64,000 bases of DNA from Chondrosia reniformis. Taxonomy: Eukaryota; Porifera; Demospongiae; Chondrillida; Chondrillidae. The DNA lies in assembly GCA_947172415.1 (NCBI GenBank), contig OX359195.1, positions 1,860,001 to 1,924,000 on the forward strand, given 5' to 3'. Below the pieces are notes generated by a model, which made no database searches, was not told the origin of the DNA, and was given only the letters and a program-made list of their open reading frames with translations. Below are positions 1 through 10,730 of the stretch, piece by piece. How positions within the stretch are numbered: position 1 is the stretch's first letter; each line of letters starts with the position of its first letter. The translations under genes were made by a program, and so were the position numbers.

Positions 1-299
1 TTTGGTGACTACATGTGCATGCATGGTGCACGGTCACTAATTATAAATGGAAAATGCATGTACTTCAGCCAGCCTACCAAAATGCCCAATGAAAAGGACA
101 AGTCCTTAAAGGGTTTCTTAAAATCGTCTTCCACAATAAAGGTGTAGAGAAAATAGGCCTCTCAGGTATCTTAAACCAAAAGTTAGTGTTAGAAACTGTC
201 CCACCCTTTATGTGTATATAGTGTATTAAATATACCCAACCAATAGGACCTCAAATCTTAAACTTTTCACAAGCATTGCATGAAATTTACAGAAAACAA
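1..299. other. Left edge of the KIF21-tail/sulfotransferase array; no gene seen
   Basis: This is the 3' flank of the leftmost sulfotransferase gene. In the other three units a KIF21-like WD40 exon lies within about 200-300 bp of the sulfotransferase stop, but no such exon is recognisable here. Similarity to the other units ends about 20 bp before the stop codon, so the tandem array appears to end at about position 280. Confidence 0.5.
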
Positions 300-1547
300 T
301 TACAGATTCAAAAGCTTGTAATTGTAAGCTTTGAATACTGAAATGGAATCCAGTTTATTTTGAATTGATTTCTTCACCTCTGATGGCCAATTGATTAGTT
401 TACTTGTATGAGATTCTTCAGTGAATACATGTGATGCACATTTACTGATGTAATCCTCTGAACATTGAACCTCCAAAAATTCACAGAGTTTTGTTATTTC
501 TTCTCTTGGATTGTCTATGAGATCACTACAATGTATATCAGTTGTCTTATCTGCTGCAGCCTTCACCTTTTCACTCGCAAAATAAAGACGAAAATACCCC
601 ATTGCAGATCCACTTAATGCTGTTTTTGGAACTTGAAGCAATGATTTATTTCTTGTTCTTTTCATTTCTTTAAGTACTTTTACTAAACCACAGTGGTATA
701 TGGAATCAGTTGCTATATTGTCATAGGGATTTCGTACTACTCTTATCACATAGATGTCAACCCTCAACTGCTTTTTTAGTATCCTAAATGTCTTACTAAT
801 ATTGTAAGTCTTGTCATTTAGGAGCATTGACACGTGGGCACCAGCTTTGTCTCCAATAATATCGATGTGGTCCTCAAATTGACCTTGCATCAAGTCTTCA
901 AATAAAAGAGAGTAACCTTTCATATGTTCTGTTCTTGCTCTCATACTCCTAGCGTTCTTGATTGAACGAGTTGAACTATTGTATAGTGCTTTGAATATAA
1001 CATCTCTTTGAATTGCTAATCGGCCTGTACGGAGTTTGGTCATCAGAAAGTATTCATCAGCTACAAGTATATGAGGATGACCATCCAGTATGCTTCCCAC
1101 AAAACTGTGACAACTTCGTGGCCACCCGACAAAGAGTAACAATTTCTTGACCGAATTAAATATGTCATTATGAGTGTTTAGCGAGCGATCCTTCTGCAGT
1201 TGAACTGGAGTAGTGTTTATCGAGTGATCCTTCTTCAGTTGAACTGGAGTAGTGTTTAGTGAGTGATCCTTCTTCGGTTGAACTGGAATAGTGTTCAATG
1301 TCTCTGATAGATCCTGAACTGGAATACTAGTATTTAGCGAGTGATCCTTCTTCGGTTGAACTGGAATAGTGTTCAATGTCTCTGATAGATCCTGAACTGG
1401 AATACTAGTATTTAGCGAATGATCCTTCTTCAGAATACTTCTGGTCAATATTGAACGCTCTCCGATGAATAGATCCGCAGATAATAATAATAGTAGTAGT
1501 ATAATAATGAGGGCCAACAGATTAAACCTTATGGTTTTAAGCATCAC
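300..1547 (-). CDS. Membrane-anchored sulfotransferase-like protein, array copy 1
   Basis: Single-exon frame of 415 aa. Residues 8-28 form a leucine/isoleucine-rich signal anchor (NLLALIIILLLLLL), which implies a type II Golgi or secretory-pathway protein. Residues about 40-125 form a low-complexity stem built from repeats of KKDHSLNT plus PVQ and DLSETLNT. A P-loop sulfotransferase domain follows. LLLFVGWPRSCHS fits the 5'-phosphosulfate-binding loop of PAPS-dependent sulfotransferases, and VIRVVRNPYDNIATDS fits the 3'-phosphate-binding motif. The likely reaction is transfer of sulfate from PAPS to a glycan or protein acceptor; the acceptor is unknown. This copy is the most diverged in the segment HCGLVKVLKEMKRTRNKS, where the others read near KEKLKEMRSLENTS. 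The start is the first of two adjacent ATGs and is shared by all copies. A divergent member with another substrate, or an inactive one, is possible. Confidence 0.85.
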   Translation of the reverse strand: MMLKTIRFNLLALIIILLLLLLSADLFIGERSILTRSILKKDHSLNTSIPVQDLSETLNTIPVQPKKDHSLNTSIPVQDLSETLNTIPVQPKKDHSLNTTPVQLKKDHSINTTPVQLQKDRSLNTHNDIFNSVKKLLLFVGWPRSCHSFVGSILDGHPHILVADEYFLMTKLRTGRLAIQRDVIFKALYNSSTRSIKNARSMRARTEHMKGYSLLFEDLMQGQFEDHIDIIGDKAGAHVSMLLNDKTYNISKTFRILKKQLRVDIYVIRVVRNPYDNIATDSIYHCGLVKVLKEMKRTRNKSLLQVPKTALSGSAMGYFRLYFASEKVKAAADKTTDIHCSDLIDNPREEITKLCEFLEVQCSEDYISKCASHVFTEESHTSKLINWPSEVKKSIQNKLDSISVFKAYNYKLLNL

Positions 1548-2109
1548 TGCACAAAAGGTTCTTGTTATGTGCAGAAGGGCGCGGCTTGAAGAGCATTTCT
1601 AAAACATCAGTGCACGTGATGTAATTATAAGATAGCAGATTCAAGTGTACGTATGTAACAGAGCAACTGAACTACACAGATGAATCCCCAATTAGGGCGA
1701 AACATCCACATTGAATGTAGGGAATTACTGTATAAGGGTGCAACTTAGTCTGGCTTGCTATCTCCTACTTCCTGGCCCGCCGACGATAGCAAGCAGACAA
1801 GGTATCGACTTAAATGCCGCATTTCACTCGTTAGCTAACACCACATTCGATTCATGATTGTTATAACACTCATTTTAGCAATTGACCACTAATTATTACT
1901 GATAGTTGTATATGAAACGTTTTAAAGTTTTATTCATAATACAAGTGACATGCAAGATGCAAGGTTAATATAATGAATACAGTAACGCAACAACATCATG
2001 TCTGTAATCAGTTATTTGCATCTATGCGCATACATATACCAGGTGATTCTTCCACAATGTGTATTAAATGTAGCAATTTAAATGTACACACATCATAGTC
2101 TACTTCTCA
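1548..2109. other. Duplicated spacer upstream of sulfotransferase copy 1
   Basis: This stretch matches the regions upstream of the other sulfotransferase copies (for example 11979-12560 and 16560-17010). It presumably contains the promoter and 5' UTR of the gene, plus sequence that lies downstream of the last KIF21 exon in the other units. I see no coding exon. Similarity to the other units stops abruptly at about 2109, where an insertion begins. Confidence 0.6.
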
Positions 2110-4069
2110 CACGGCAAAAAATAAAGTAGTTTACACCAGTTCACAATGTTATGTAAACTAGTAGTTCACAAAAGTTTACGCAACGGTTCGTTTACGCATA
2201 TTCCCAAACGTTTACGTAAGTTATCACAGCGTTTACTGAGGTAAACAGCGTTGCTTTTAACTGTGAAGTTATTTGGAATGCCTTAAAATAACTATGAATA
2301 ATATTAATGATACTCCGGTAAAATGGATTCTGAGGTATTTGTACATCAAATGTGCCACACAATAAAAACAGCCCTGAGTTTAGTTATGGCGAGGATGACG
2401 TTCTGTAAAACTTTTCTGTCACAGTGTTGAAGACTTTAACCAGTGTTTTTTGTGAAGAATGTTGAGTTTTGGATTTTCTTCTCAAGTGAGTATCTAGCTA
2501 ACTACCTGTAACGATCGTAGCTATAGTATACGATGCATTCACTAGACTACATGTATATTTAATTAGGATTCCAGATATGTAACAAAGAAGTATTTTAGTG
2601 ACAATTAAAATGGATGTAACTGTAGAACAGTAAAAAAGTTTGTTAAAATGTTTTTCTATTCAATCAATGTTGTCTTGTTTGTAGAACCATCCTTCCTGCC
2701 CTAGTCCTTCCTTCCAAAACGACCTGATAGGATTGCATGCTATAGAAATTAATGATGGAGTAACTGTAAATGATGTTAATGGAGAATAGGTACAGCCCGA
2801 AACAGGCTTACCACATTACCATAGTCATTTTAGCCACACTTGACACAAAATTTAAATATGGGCCTAAAGTGAACCAAAAAATTCTTTGCCACACCTTTAG
2901 GCAATTATGTATGTGGACAACCTCGATCCGACTCCCCTTGCGACAGAAACAATTAACCTTGCTATACCGCTCGGTAATAATGCAACTAGTACATAGAACC
3001 CCAAAATGTCTCTTTTAAATAAGCAATGCAACGAAAATATTACTCACATCTACTATAGTGATGTGAGCTTGCAGTATATAGTAATAAAACTGGCTTTACA
3101 TTTAGAAGAATTGAATATGTTTTCATGCAGTACACAATGTGCCTTATATGGTGTAGGAAATGTTCAATAAACAATGGAAGCCATGTTATAGGTTCACTTT
3201 TTGAAGTATATACACAACACTATATTGTCCACTTAAGGATAATTAGTGATGTTCTTTATTGAGTGAAGCTGCATGTGCTTGGCGAAAGTCAAGGAGCTGA
3301 TCAATGAAAACAGAATGCATTATATATCTAAGTGAATGCTGCAGCTTAACCAGTTTTAATTAAATATTGGTTGGTACAGCCTGAAACAGGCCCTCCACTT
3401 CCAACTGTCACACCATTGTTTTAAATACATGTTGGTGGGTACAGCCTGAAACAGGCCCTCCACTTCCAACTGTCACACCATTGTTTTAATCGAATGTTGG
3501 TGGGTACAGCCCGAAACAGGCCCTCCACTTCCAACTGTCACACCATAGTTTTAATTAAATGTTGGTGGGTACAGCCCGAAACAGGCCCTCCACTTCCAAC
3601 TGTCACACAATTGTTTTAATTAAATGTTGGTGGGTACAGCCCGAAACAGGCCATCCACTTCCAACTGCCATACCACCATATGCTAGTAATGGCTTACAGA
3701 CACCGCTTTAGGTAAGAGACCTTAAAGTTTGTAATTTTGTTAATATCATCAATTATAACTTTTAAAAATATTTCTAGCAATTGGAAGTTGACAGCAAACA
3801 CAGAAAGCTAGATTATTACAAACCAAAATGAAATGGCCTACCACAAAAGTTGCCAAAAAGAAAAATAAATTTATATTAATTACCACTTACCTATTATAAA
3901 TCAATGTATATCATGACTAGCACAGCTTTTCAAGTTCCAATAGTCATTGAGGTTTTGACATTATGCGAGAAAGACCGCCAGTTTCTCTCCCAGTTTATCC
4001 TGGTGCCACGGTGTCCCTGTGGTCAGCCAATGAATAACGTTAACCATTAAACTTTGGAGGGCAGCCACT
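2110..4069. mobile_element. About 2-kb unit-specific insertion, unclassified
   Basis: Units 2-4 run directly from the spacer into the terminal WD40 exon. Here that stretch is replaced by about 1.96 kb of unrelated DNA, and roughly 90 bp of the exon plus about 30 bp of 3' flank are missing. The left part (2130-2260) has many GTTTAC motifs. The right part holds a five-copy 65-bp tandem repeat, and a lone diverged monomer sits near 2788. I see no transposase, no clear terminal repeats and no long frame, so the insertion type is unknown; a non-autonomous transposon or a filler from repair are both possible. Confidence 0.6.
3366..3690. repeat. Tandem repeat, 65-bp period, five copies
   Basis: The motif GGTACAGCC(T/C)GAAACAGGCC recurs at 3373, 3438, 3503, 3568 and 3633, exactly 65 bp apart. 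Each monomer continues with CTCCACTTCCAACTGTCACA and an AT-rich tail. Copies differ by a few substitutions. A related monomer occurs alone near 2788. It lies inside the insertion that destroyed the unit 1 terminal exon. Confidence 0.9.
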
Positions 4070-4622
4070 GAATTAATTGCATATTTGGAGACAGTGACAC
4101 TTCCTGTGAAATAGAAAACAACAAAGTAAGAAGACTAAGTCTTAATACAATGTTTATCTTTATTGAGACCACTTCACAGTATTCAAACATACCTTAAGGT
4201 TACTAACAGGTATCAATTTTAGAGAATTTAGCGAGCAATTCCATAATCGCTAAAAATTGTACCCGCAAAAAGTTGTCTTTGCAAATAAAAATGATCGCTG
4301 AGTTAGTACAGTAACAGGTTATTTCTGTGTCCCACAAAGCAGTCACTGTAGTATCTTGTATGTAGTAGTTATACCACACTTAAGGGTGGTATAATCACTA
4401 TGACTCAAATCAATTGTAAGGTGATGATAAGTAAACAGAGTAGGCCTACTGGTGATATAACATTTATCACTAGTTCAAGTGTGAAATATAAGGTTTGTAA
4501 CACCCCAGATATCACCCGGTTGCCCTGGTAACGTGATATATATGACAGATATTGGATTCAAACAGTTCCTTGTGTTTATTTTATGTTAACTAGCTTCTGC
4601 TTGAGCTGTAACTGTATATACG

Positions 4623-4715
4623 TACCATATACGTAGAAATGTTCGTGGCTTTACATTTTCGTGGGTTTAATTTTCGTGGTTGAGGGGACCCACGAAAATT
4701 TCTACATATACGGTA
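4623..4715. repeat. Short fold-back repeat next to WD40 exon, unit 1
   Basis: An inverted repeat with arms of the form TACCATATACGTAGAAAT and its complement, enclosing CGTGGGTTTAATTTTCGTGG. The same element lies just downstream of the equivalent exon in each unit (9328-9420, 13696-13772, 17399-17474), about 22 bp from the splice donor. It was therefore present before the array duplicated. It belongs with other TTTTCGTGG/ACGGTA fold-backs in the window (27665-27857, 56261-56781). Confidence 0.75.
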
Positions 4716-5766
4716 GATTAAGATTAACTTGTATACCTATAAATTGGATCTTGTTAGATTTAGTAGTGCCGGCCCAGACTTTCAGTTCTCCTCCTTTGCA
4801 TCCACTAATGAGAGATCTGTTCTGAGGTAACCAAACTAATGATGTAATGGGATTAGTCTGTGCTCCATCGATAGACTGAGTAATAAAGTAAAATGTGATT
4901 AGTCTCAGCAACTCATTTCTGTCAAAATCATCAAGTATAATAGGTACTTCAGCTGAATTGCTGGTTGGAAGACTAACATTTGATAATTTCATGTATCATG
5001 CAGGATTACTAAACATTTGTGTATAATATTCCTATGTAGACATTCAATAAGATTAAACTATAGTTGGTAAAGAGTATTAAGCTGTTTATTCCAATAGCAC
5101 TTGAGGATAACAGTACATTTAAACAGCACAATTATACTTGTGGTTCTACGTATATAAATGTGTTAGTTAATCCTATCTCCTTCAGACAATAAGATTCAAG
5201 GGACACCACATTCAAATATCCTAGTGTATTATAACCCATAATCATGTGACCCGTTCTGAAGGATCTTATTAGCTGAAGGTCATGTGATCAGCAGTACCTG
5301 AATGTTTGTATAGTTTTCTAGACTCCATAGCTTAGTGGACACACCACAAGCAGAGTGCCATTGAAGACACTGCATCATAGTGAGGAGGACATAGGGTCTG
5401 AATGGGGAGCTACAGTATATAGAGGAAGGATGGAGAGAGACTCGGATTGGGATAAAACTTCAACAAAGCCTTAGGAACAGAGATTTAAATATAAATTGTA
5501 CCAGGCAACTTACACAAGTCGACTCTTGATTGCCAATTAAGAGATTCCAAAACGGTTTTCTAATCAAATATCTGATGACATCAAAGAATTGCAAAATGCA
5601 TGTGTATGAATTTTACATACATATCTGCCCTATATATTCAACATTGCAAACACTTGAAATTTACATTGATGGGCATATACGTTATGTATGATTAATTAAT
5701 AAATATTGTTAATAAATATTGTTACTATAATATACATAACAGTTAGGATTTACACATGTACATAGC

Positions 5767-6026
5767 CAAGGATTCACAGAAGATTCACAGAAGATCAAGA
5801 TAAAGAAAAAGACAAAGACTCCCAGGATCACTGATGAAGGGTGGAATTCCCAGAAACGGCTGTCTGATGAAGATGAAAGAAGGGAAAAGAAGGAAGAAAA
5901 GACTCCTGTATCTTCCTCTAAAGCTCTCTTTAGGTTTAGTTCCCCTATAGGCTCTTTTTATAGAATAGGCATATAGCATGTAGGAAAATGGTATCTTAGA
6001 TTTTTCATATGATGCACACATACGTA
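5767..6026 (+). mobile_element. Hammerhead-ribozyme-bearing interspersed repeat, copy a
   Basis: About 250-bp element, near-identical to 35750-35990 and 37922-38165. It reads GGATTCACAGAAG, a hammerhead-like core (CTGATGA at 5831-5837, GAAAC at 5853-5857, GTC at 5862-5864), a purine-rich stretch, then a 3' half ending near TCTTAGATTTTTCAT. This copy lacks about 12 bp just after the GTC. It sits at the damaged splice donor of the unit 1 WD40 exon. Confidence 0.75.
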
Positions 6027-6317
6027 CGTATGATCCTTCTATCACGAGACCCAGTTACCATGACATCCTCTCCATATACAATGGACTGCACTGGAGCTGC
6101 GTGGCCAGTTAAACGGCCAATACAAGACATTCTAAAAAGGATTCACAAATGTAATTCAATGGATATAGTTAGCCAATAATTATTTCATTCACATTCAGCC
6201 AATGATATATCATGTATTTAATGCTTCAATTTCTCTAATATATAGTAATTAACCCTGGTGGAGTGTCTTATACATATTTAGGTGTTAATTTGATTGAAAG
6301 TCATGCATGGAAAACAA

Positions 6318-7565
6318 TTAAAGATTCAGAAGCTTGTAATTGTAAGCTTTGAATACTGAAATGGAATCCAGTTTATTTTGAATTGATTCCTTCACATCTG
6401 ATGGCCAATTAATTAGTTTACTTGTATGAGATTCTTCAGTGAATACATGTGATGCACATTTACTGATGTAATCCTCTGAACATTGAACCTCCAAAAATTC
6501 ACAGAGTTTTGTTATTTCTTCTCTTGGATTGTCTATGAGATCACTACAATGTATATCAGTTGTCTTATCTGCTGCAGCCTTCACCTTTTCACTTGCAAAA
6601 TAAAGCCGAAAATACCCCACTGCAGATCCACTTAATGCTGTTTTTGGAACTTGAAGCAATGATGTATTTTCTAAGCTTCTCATTTCTTTAAGTTTTTCTT
6701 TTAAACCATATTTGTATAGAGAGTCTGTTGCTATATTGTCATAGGGATTTCGTACTACTCTTATCACATAGATGTCAACCCTCAACTGCTTTCTTAGTAT
6801 CCCAAATGTCTTACTAATATTGTAAGTCTTGTCATTTAGGAGCATTGACACGTGGGCACCAGCTTTGTCTCCAATAATATCGATGTGGTCCTCAAATTGA
6901 CCTTGCATCAAGTCTTCAAATAATAGAGAGTAACCTTTCATACGTTCTGTTCTTGCTCTCATACTCCTAGCGTTCTTGATTGAACTAGTTGAACTATTGT
7001 ATAGTGCTTTGAATATAATATCTCTTTGAATTGGTAATCGGCCTAGACGGAGTTTGGTCATCAGAAAGTATTCATCAGCCACAAGTATATGAGGATGACC
7101 ATCCAGTATGCTTCCCACAAAACTGTGACAACTTTGTGGCCACCCGACAAAGAGTAACAATTTCTTGACCGAATTAAATATGTCATTATGAGTGTTTAGC
7201 GAGTGATCCTTCTTCAGTTGAACTGGAATAGTGTCCAATGTCTCTGATAGATCTTGAACTGGAAGATTAGTGTTTAGCGAGTGATCCTTATTCCGTTGAA
7301 CATGAGTGTTTAGCGAGTGATCCTTCTTCAGTTGAACAGGAGTGTTTAGCGAGTGATCCTTCTTCAGTTGAACTGGAATAGTGTCCAATGTCTCTGATAG
7401 ATCCTGAACTGGAATACTAGTGTTTAGCGAATGATCCTTCTTCAGAATACTTAATCTTCTAGTCAATATTGAACGCTCACCGATGAATAGATCCGCAGAA
7501 AATAATAATAGTAGTAGTATAATGATGAGGGCCAACAGATTATACTTTACGGTTTTAAGCATCAC
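6318..7565 (-). CDS. Membrane-anchored sulfotransferase-like protein, array copy 2
   Basis: Single-exon frame of 415 aa with the same plan as copy 1: signal anchor (residues 8-28), KKDHSLNT/PVQ repeat stem, then a sulfotransferase domain with GWPQSCHS at the 5'-phosphosulfate loop and RVVRNPYDNIATDS at the 3'-phosphate site. The arginine of the GWPRSCHS loop in copies 1 and 3 is glutamine here and in copy 4. That is a potentially functional difference close to the PAPS phosphate. The frame is fully open although the flanking WD40 exons of unit 2 are broken, which suggests selection on this gene and not on the exons. The upstream region is partly replaced by an interspersed repeat (7603-8086), so its promoter may differ from the other copies. 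Confidence 0.85.
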   Translation of the reverse strand: MMLKTVKYNLLALIIILLLLLFSADLFIGERSILTRRLSILKKDHSLNTSIPVQDLSETLDTIPVQLKKDHSLNTPVQLKKDHSLNTHVQRNKDHSLNTNLPVQDLSETLDTIPVQLKKDHSLNTHNDIFNSVKKLLLFVGWPQSCHSFVGSILDGHPHILVADEYFLMTKLRLGRLPIQRDIIFKALYNSSTSSIKNARSMRARTERMKGYSLLFEDLMQGQFEDHIDIIGDKAGAHVSMLLNDKTYNISKTFGILRKQLRVDIYVIRVVRNPYDNIATDSLYKYGLKEKLKEMRSLENTSLLQVPKTALSGSAVGYFRLYFASEKVKAAADKTTDIHCSDLIDNPREEITKLCEFLEVQCSEDYISKCASHVFTEESHTSKLINWPSDVKESIQNKLDSISVFKAYNYKLLNL

Positions 7566-7602
7566 TGCACAAAAGGTTACTAAGACAACAACAGATGTAA
7601 TT

Positions 7603-8086
7603 ATACGTAATAATAATAATAATAATGATTTTTATTAATGTGACATGCTATTCTGAAAACAAGTATTTCGAGTTTAAAAACTCGTGGGGCTGCCGCCCCC
7701 CGAATTAACTCGAACTACTTGGCCGTATCGTTGGGATTTAATATATATATTCGTAATACTAACGATTGAGGACGCTTAAGTGTCCTGAACTTTATAAATA
7801 ACGATGGAAAAGCTTCGTTAACTAAAGCTTCCTGAATGCCGCCATTTGCAAAAACGATGTATTGACGTATAAATTAAGTGTTACAATAGTTGCGTATGAA
7901 CTCGTATTATACATATATCGACGTATAAAATAAGTGTTATAATAGTTGCGTATGAACCCGTATTATATATATAGATATAGATATATATAATATATCTTTC
8001 CGTAACAGGAAGCCATACAACGTAATCGGAAAATGAAAACAATATAAGATCAGTCAGGAATAGCCCAACCCATGGTGGGTTTACAA
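7603..8086. repeat. Interspersed repeat upstream of sulfotransferase copy 2
   Basis: Starts with an AAT microsatellite and ATTAATGTGACATGCTAT, and ends with AACCCATGGTGGGTTTACAA. The same ends occur at 57000-57090. Nested inside is a family beginning TTTCGAGTTTAAAAACTCGT, seen also at about 25150-25370, 40555-40745 and 61545-61600. It has no coding capacity and is absent from the equivalent place in the other units. Confidence 0.6.
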
Positions 8087-8644
8087 GTCACTGGGTATAC
8101 ATTTCCAGGGCCATGCAGGGAGGGTGTGTGTATTACAGCAGAGCAACTGAACTGCGCACAGATGAATCCCCAATTAGGGCAAAACATCCACATTGAATGT
8201 TGCATGATGTCTACAGTTCTAGTAGGGAATTACTGTACTTTACTACCTTATAGTCTGATGCAAACAGACCCAAAACTTACACAATACTTGCTCCAGTACT
8301 TCCTGCAGCCGACGATAGCAAGCAGCTAGGTGTCGACTTAAATGCCTAACTTCACTCGTTCGCTAACACCACATTCGATTCATTGTTAACACTCATTTTA
8401 GCAATTGACCACAAATTATTACTGATAGTTGTATATCAAACCTTTTTTAAGTTTTATGCATGTGCACAAGTGACATGCAAGTATAATGAATACAATAATG
8501 TAACAGTATCATGTCTGTAATCAGTTATTTGCATCTATGCGCATACATATACCAGGTGATTCTTCCAAAACGTGCATTAAATGTAGCAATTTTTGAATGT
8601 ACACACATCATAGTCTACTTCTCAATAAAAGAAAATGTTACACT

Positions 8645-10555
8645 TCAGAGTGATATTTGACCAGGGTTCATCCTCCATACCCTATAATAATTCTATCAGC
8701 TGAACCAGTGAATATGTTATAGGAATTGGCAGCCACTGAATTGATTGCATATTTGGAGACAGTGACACTTCCTGTGAAATAGAAAACAAGAAAATAAGAA
8801 GACTAAGTCTTAATACAATGTTTATCTTTATTGAGACCACTTCACAGTATTCAAACATATCTTAAGGTTACTAATTTTAACAGGTATTAATTTTAAAGGG
8901 TTAAGGTTACTAATTTTAATTTTAGCAAATTTAGCGAGCAATTCCATAATCGCTAAAAATTGTACCCGCAAAAAGTTGTCTTTGCAAATAAAAATGATCG
9001 CTGAGTTAGTACAGTAACAGGTTATTTCTGTGTCCCACAAAGCAGTCACTGTAGTATCTTGTATGTAGTAGTTATACCACACTTAAGGGTGGTATAATCA
9101 CTATGACTTGAATCAATTGTAAAGGTGATGATAAGTAAACATGAGTAGGCCTACTGGTGATATAACATTTATCACTAGTTCAAGTGTGAAATATAAGGTT
9201 TGTAACACCCCAGATATCACCCGGTTGCCCTGGTGACGTGATATATATGACAGATATTGGATTCAAACAGTTCCTTGTGTTTATTTTATGTTAACTAGCT
9301 TCTGCTTGAGCTGTAACTGTATATACGTACCATATACGTAGAAATGTTCGTGGCTTTACATTTTCGTGGGTTTAATTTTCGTGGTTGAGGGGACCCACGA
9401 AAATTTCTACATATACGGTAGATTGAGATTAACTTGTATACCTATAAATTGGATCTTGTTAGATTTAGTAGTGCCGGCCCAGACTTTCAGTTCTCCTCCT
9501 TTGCATCCACTAATGAGAGATCTGTTCTGAGGTAACCAGACTAATGATGTAATGGGATTAGTCTGTGCTCCATCGATAGACTGAGTAATGAAGTAAAATG
9601 TGATTAGTCTCAGCAACTCATTTCTGTCAAAATCATCAAGTATAATAGGTACTTCAGCTGAATTGCTGGTTGGAAGACTAACATTTGATAATTTCATGTA
9701 TCATGCAGGATTACTAAACATTTGTGTATAATATTCCTATGTAGACATTCAATAAGATTAAACTATAGTTGGTAAAGAGTATTAAGCTGTTTATTCCAAT
9801 AGCACTTGAGGATAACAGTACATTTAAACAGCACAATTATACTTGTGGTTCTACGTATATAAATGTGTTAGTTAATCCTATCTCCTTCAGACAATAAGAT
9901 TCAAGGGGCACCACATTCAAATGTCCAAGTGTATTATAACCCATAATCATGTGACCTGTTCTGAAGGATCTTATTAGCCGAAGGTCATGTGATCAGCAGT
10001 ACCTGAATGTTTGTATAGTTTTCTAGACTCCATAGCTTAATGGACACACCACAAGCACTGAATATGTTCTTATTCCAGAGTGCCATTGAAGACACTGCAT
10101 CATAGTACTAGTGAGGAGAACATAGGGTCTGAATGGGGAGCTACAGTATAGAGAGGAAGGATGGAGAGAGACTCGGATTGGGATAAAAGTTCAACAAAGC
10201 TTTAGGAACAGAGATTTAAATATGAATTGTACCAGGCAACTTACACAAGTCGACTCCTGATTGCCAAGAGATTCCAAAACAGTTTTGTAATCAAATATCT
10301 GATGAGATCAAAGAATAGCAAAATGCATGTGTATGAATTTTACATACATATCTGCCCTATATATTCAACATTGCAAACACTTGAAGCATATAAATTTACA
10401 TATATAGTGGGCATATACGTATGTATGATTATGATGTACACATATGACTAACCTTGATCCTTCTATCACGAGACCCAGTTACCATGACATCCTCTCCATA
10501 TACAATGGACTGCACTGGAGCTGCGTGGCCAGTTAAACGGCCAATACAAGACATT
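8645..10555 (-). pseudogene. KIF21 3'-end exons, array unit 2 (broken)
   Basis: Terminal WD40 exons in order: 10453-10555, 10245-10298, 10003-10140, 9442-9580 and 8645-8771. The first, second and fourth are intact. The third carries a 6-bp insertion that places an in-frame TAG at 10108-10110. The fifth has a net 2-nt insertion in the segment encoding ADRTIRVW and shifts to an early stop. No motor or coiled-coil exons accompany the set. As it stands it is a relic, although exons 1, 2 and 4 keep good splice sites. Confidence 0.85.
9328..9420. repeat. Short fold-back repeat next to WD40 exon, unit 2
   Basis: Unit 2 copy of the TTTTCGTGG fold-back described at 4623-4715, at the same distance from the splice donor. 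Confidence 0.7.
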
Positions 10556-10730
10556 CTAAAGAGGATTCACAAATGTAATTCAATGGATATAGTTAGCCAA
10601 TTGCAATATGATACATGATATATCATGTATTTAATGCATCAATTTCTCTAATATATAGTAATTAACCCTGGTGGAGTGTCTTATACATATTTAGGTGTTA
10701 ATTTGATTGAAAGTCATACATGGAAAACAA

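Larger units (their letters stand above)
4070..6131 (-). pseudogene. KIF21 3'-end exons, array unit 1 (broken)
   Basis: Remnants of the five terminal WD40 exons of KIF21 in correct order on the minus strand: 6031-6131, 5514-5571, 5298-5409, 4737-4875 and 4070-4103. Four breaks are visible. The splice donor of the first exon is replaced by TACGTACGTA next to an inserted repeat. The second exon has a 4-nt insertion. The third lacks 20 nt present in the other units. The last is truncated to 34 nt by the 2-kb insertion. The exon at 4737-4875 is still intact and almost identical to the functional copy, so the duplication is recent or has been homogenised. It cannot encode a propeller. Confidence 0.85.

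Noticed and set aside
3366-3690. CRISPR-like regular repeat
   Set aside because: The period has no unique spacers; it is a simple tandem repeat in an animal genome.
4702-4992. A 96-codon frame beginning MKLSNVSLPTSN, repeated at 9407, 13759 and 17461, as a small gene
   Set aside because: Only its 3' part (139 nt, from SIDGAQTNPITS to NKIQFI) is a KIF21 exon. The N-terminal part lies in the intron before a good acceptor (TTTACTTCATTACTCAG). The upstream TGA in three copies and TGG in one is therefore irrelevant.
8072-8329. Plus-strand frame of 85 codons upstream of sulfotransferase copy 2
   Set aside because: It falls in the duplicated spacer and a repeat end, and is not conserved as a frame in the other units.
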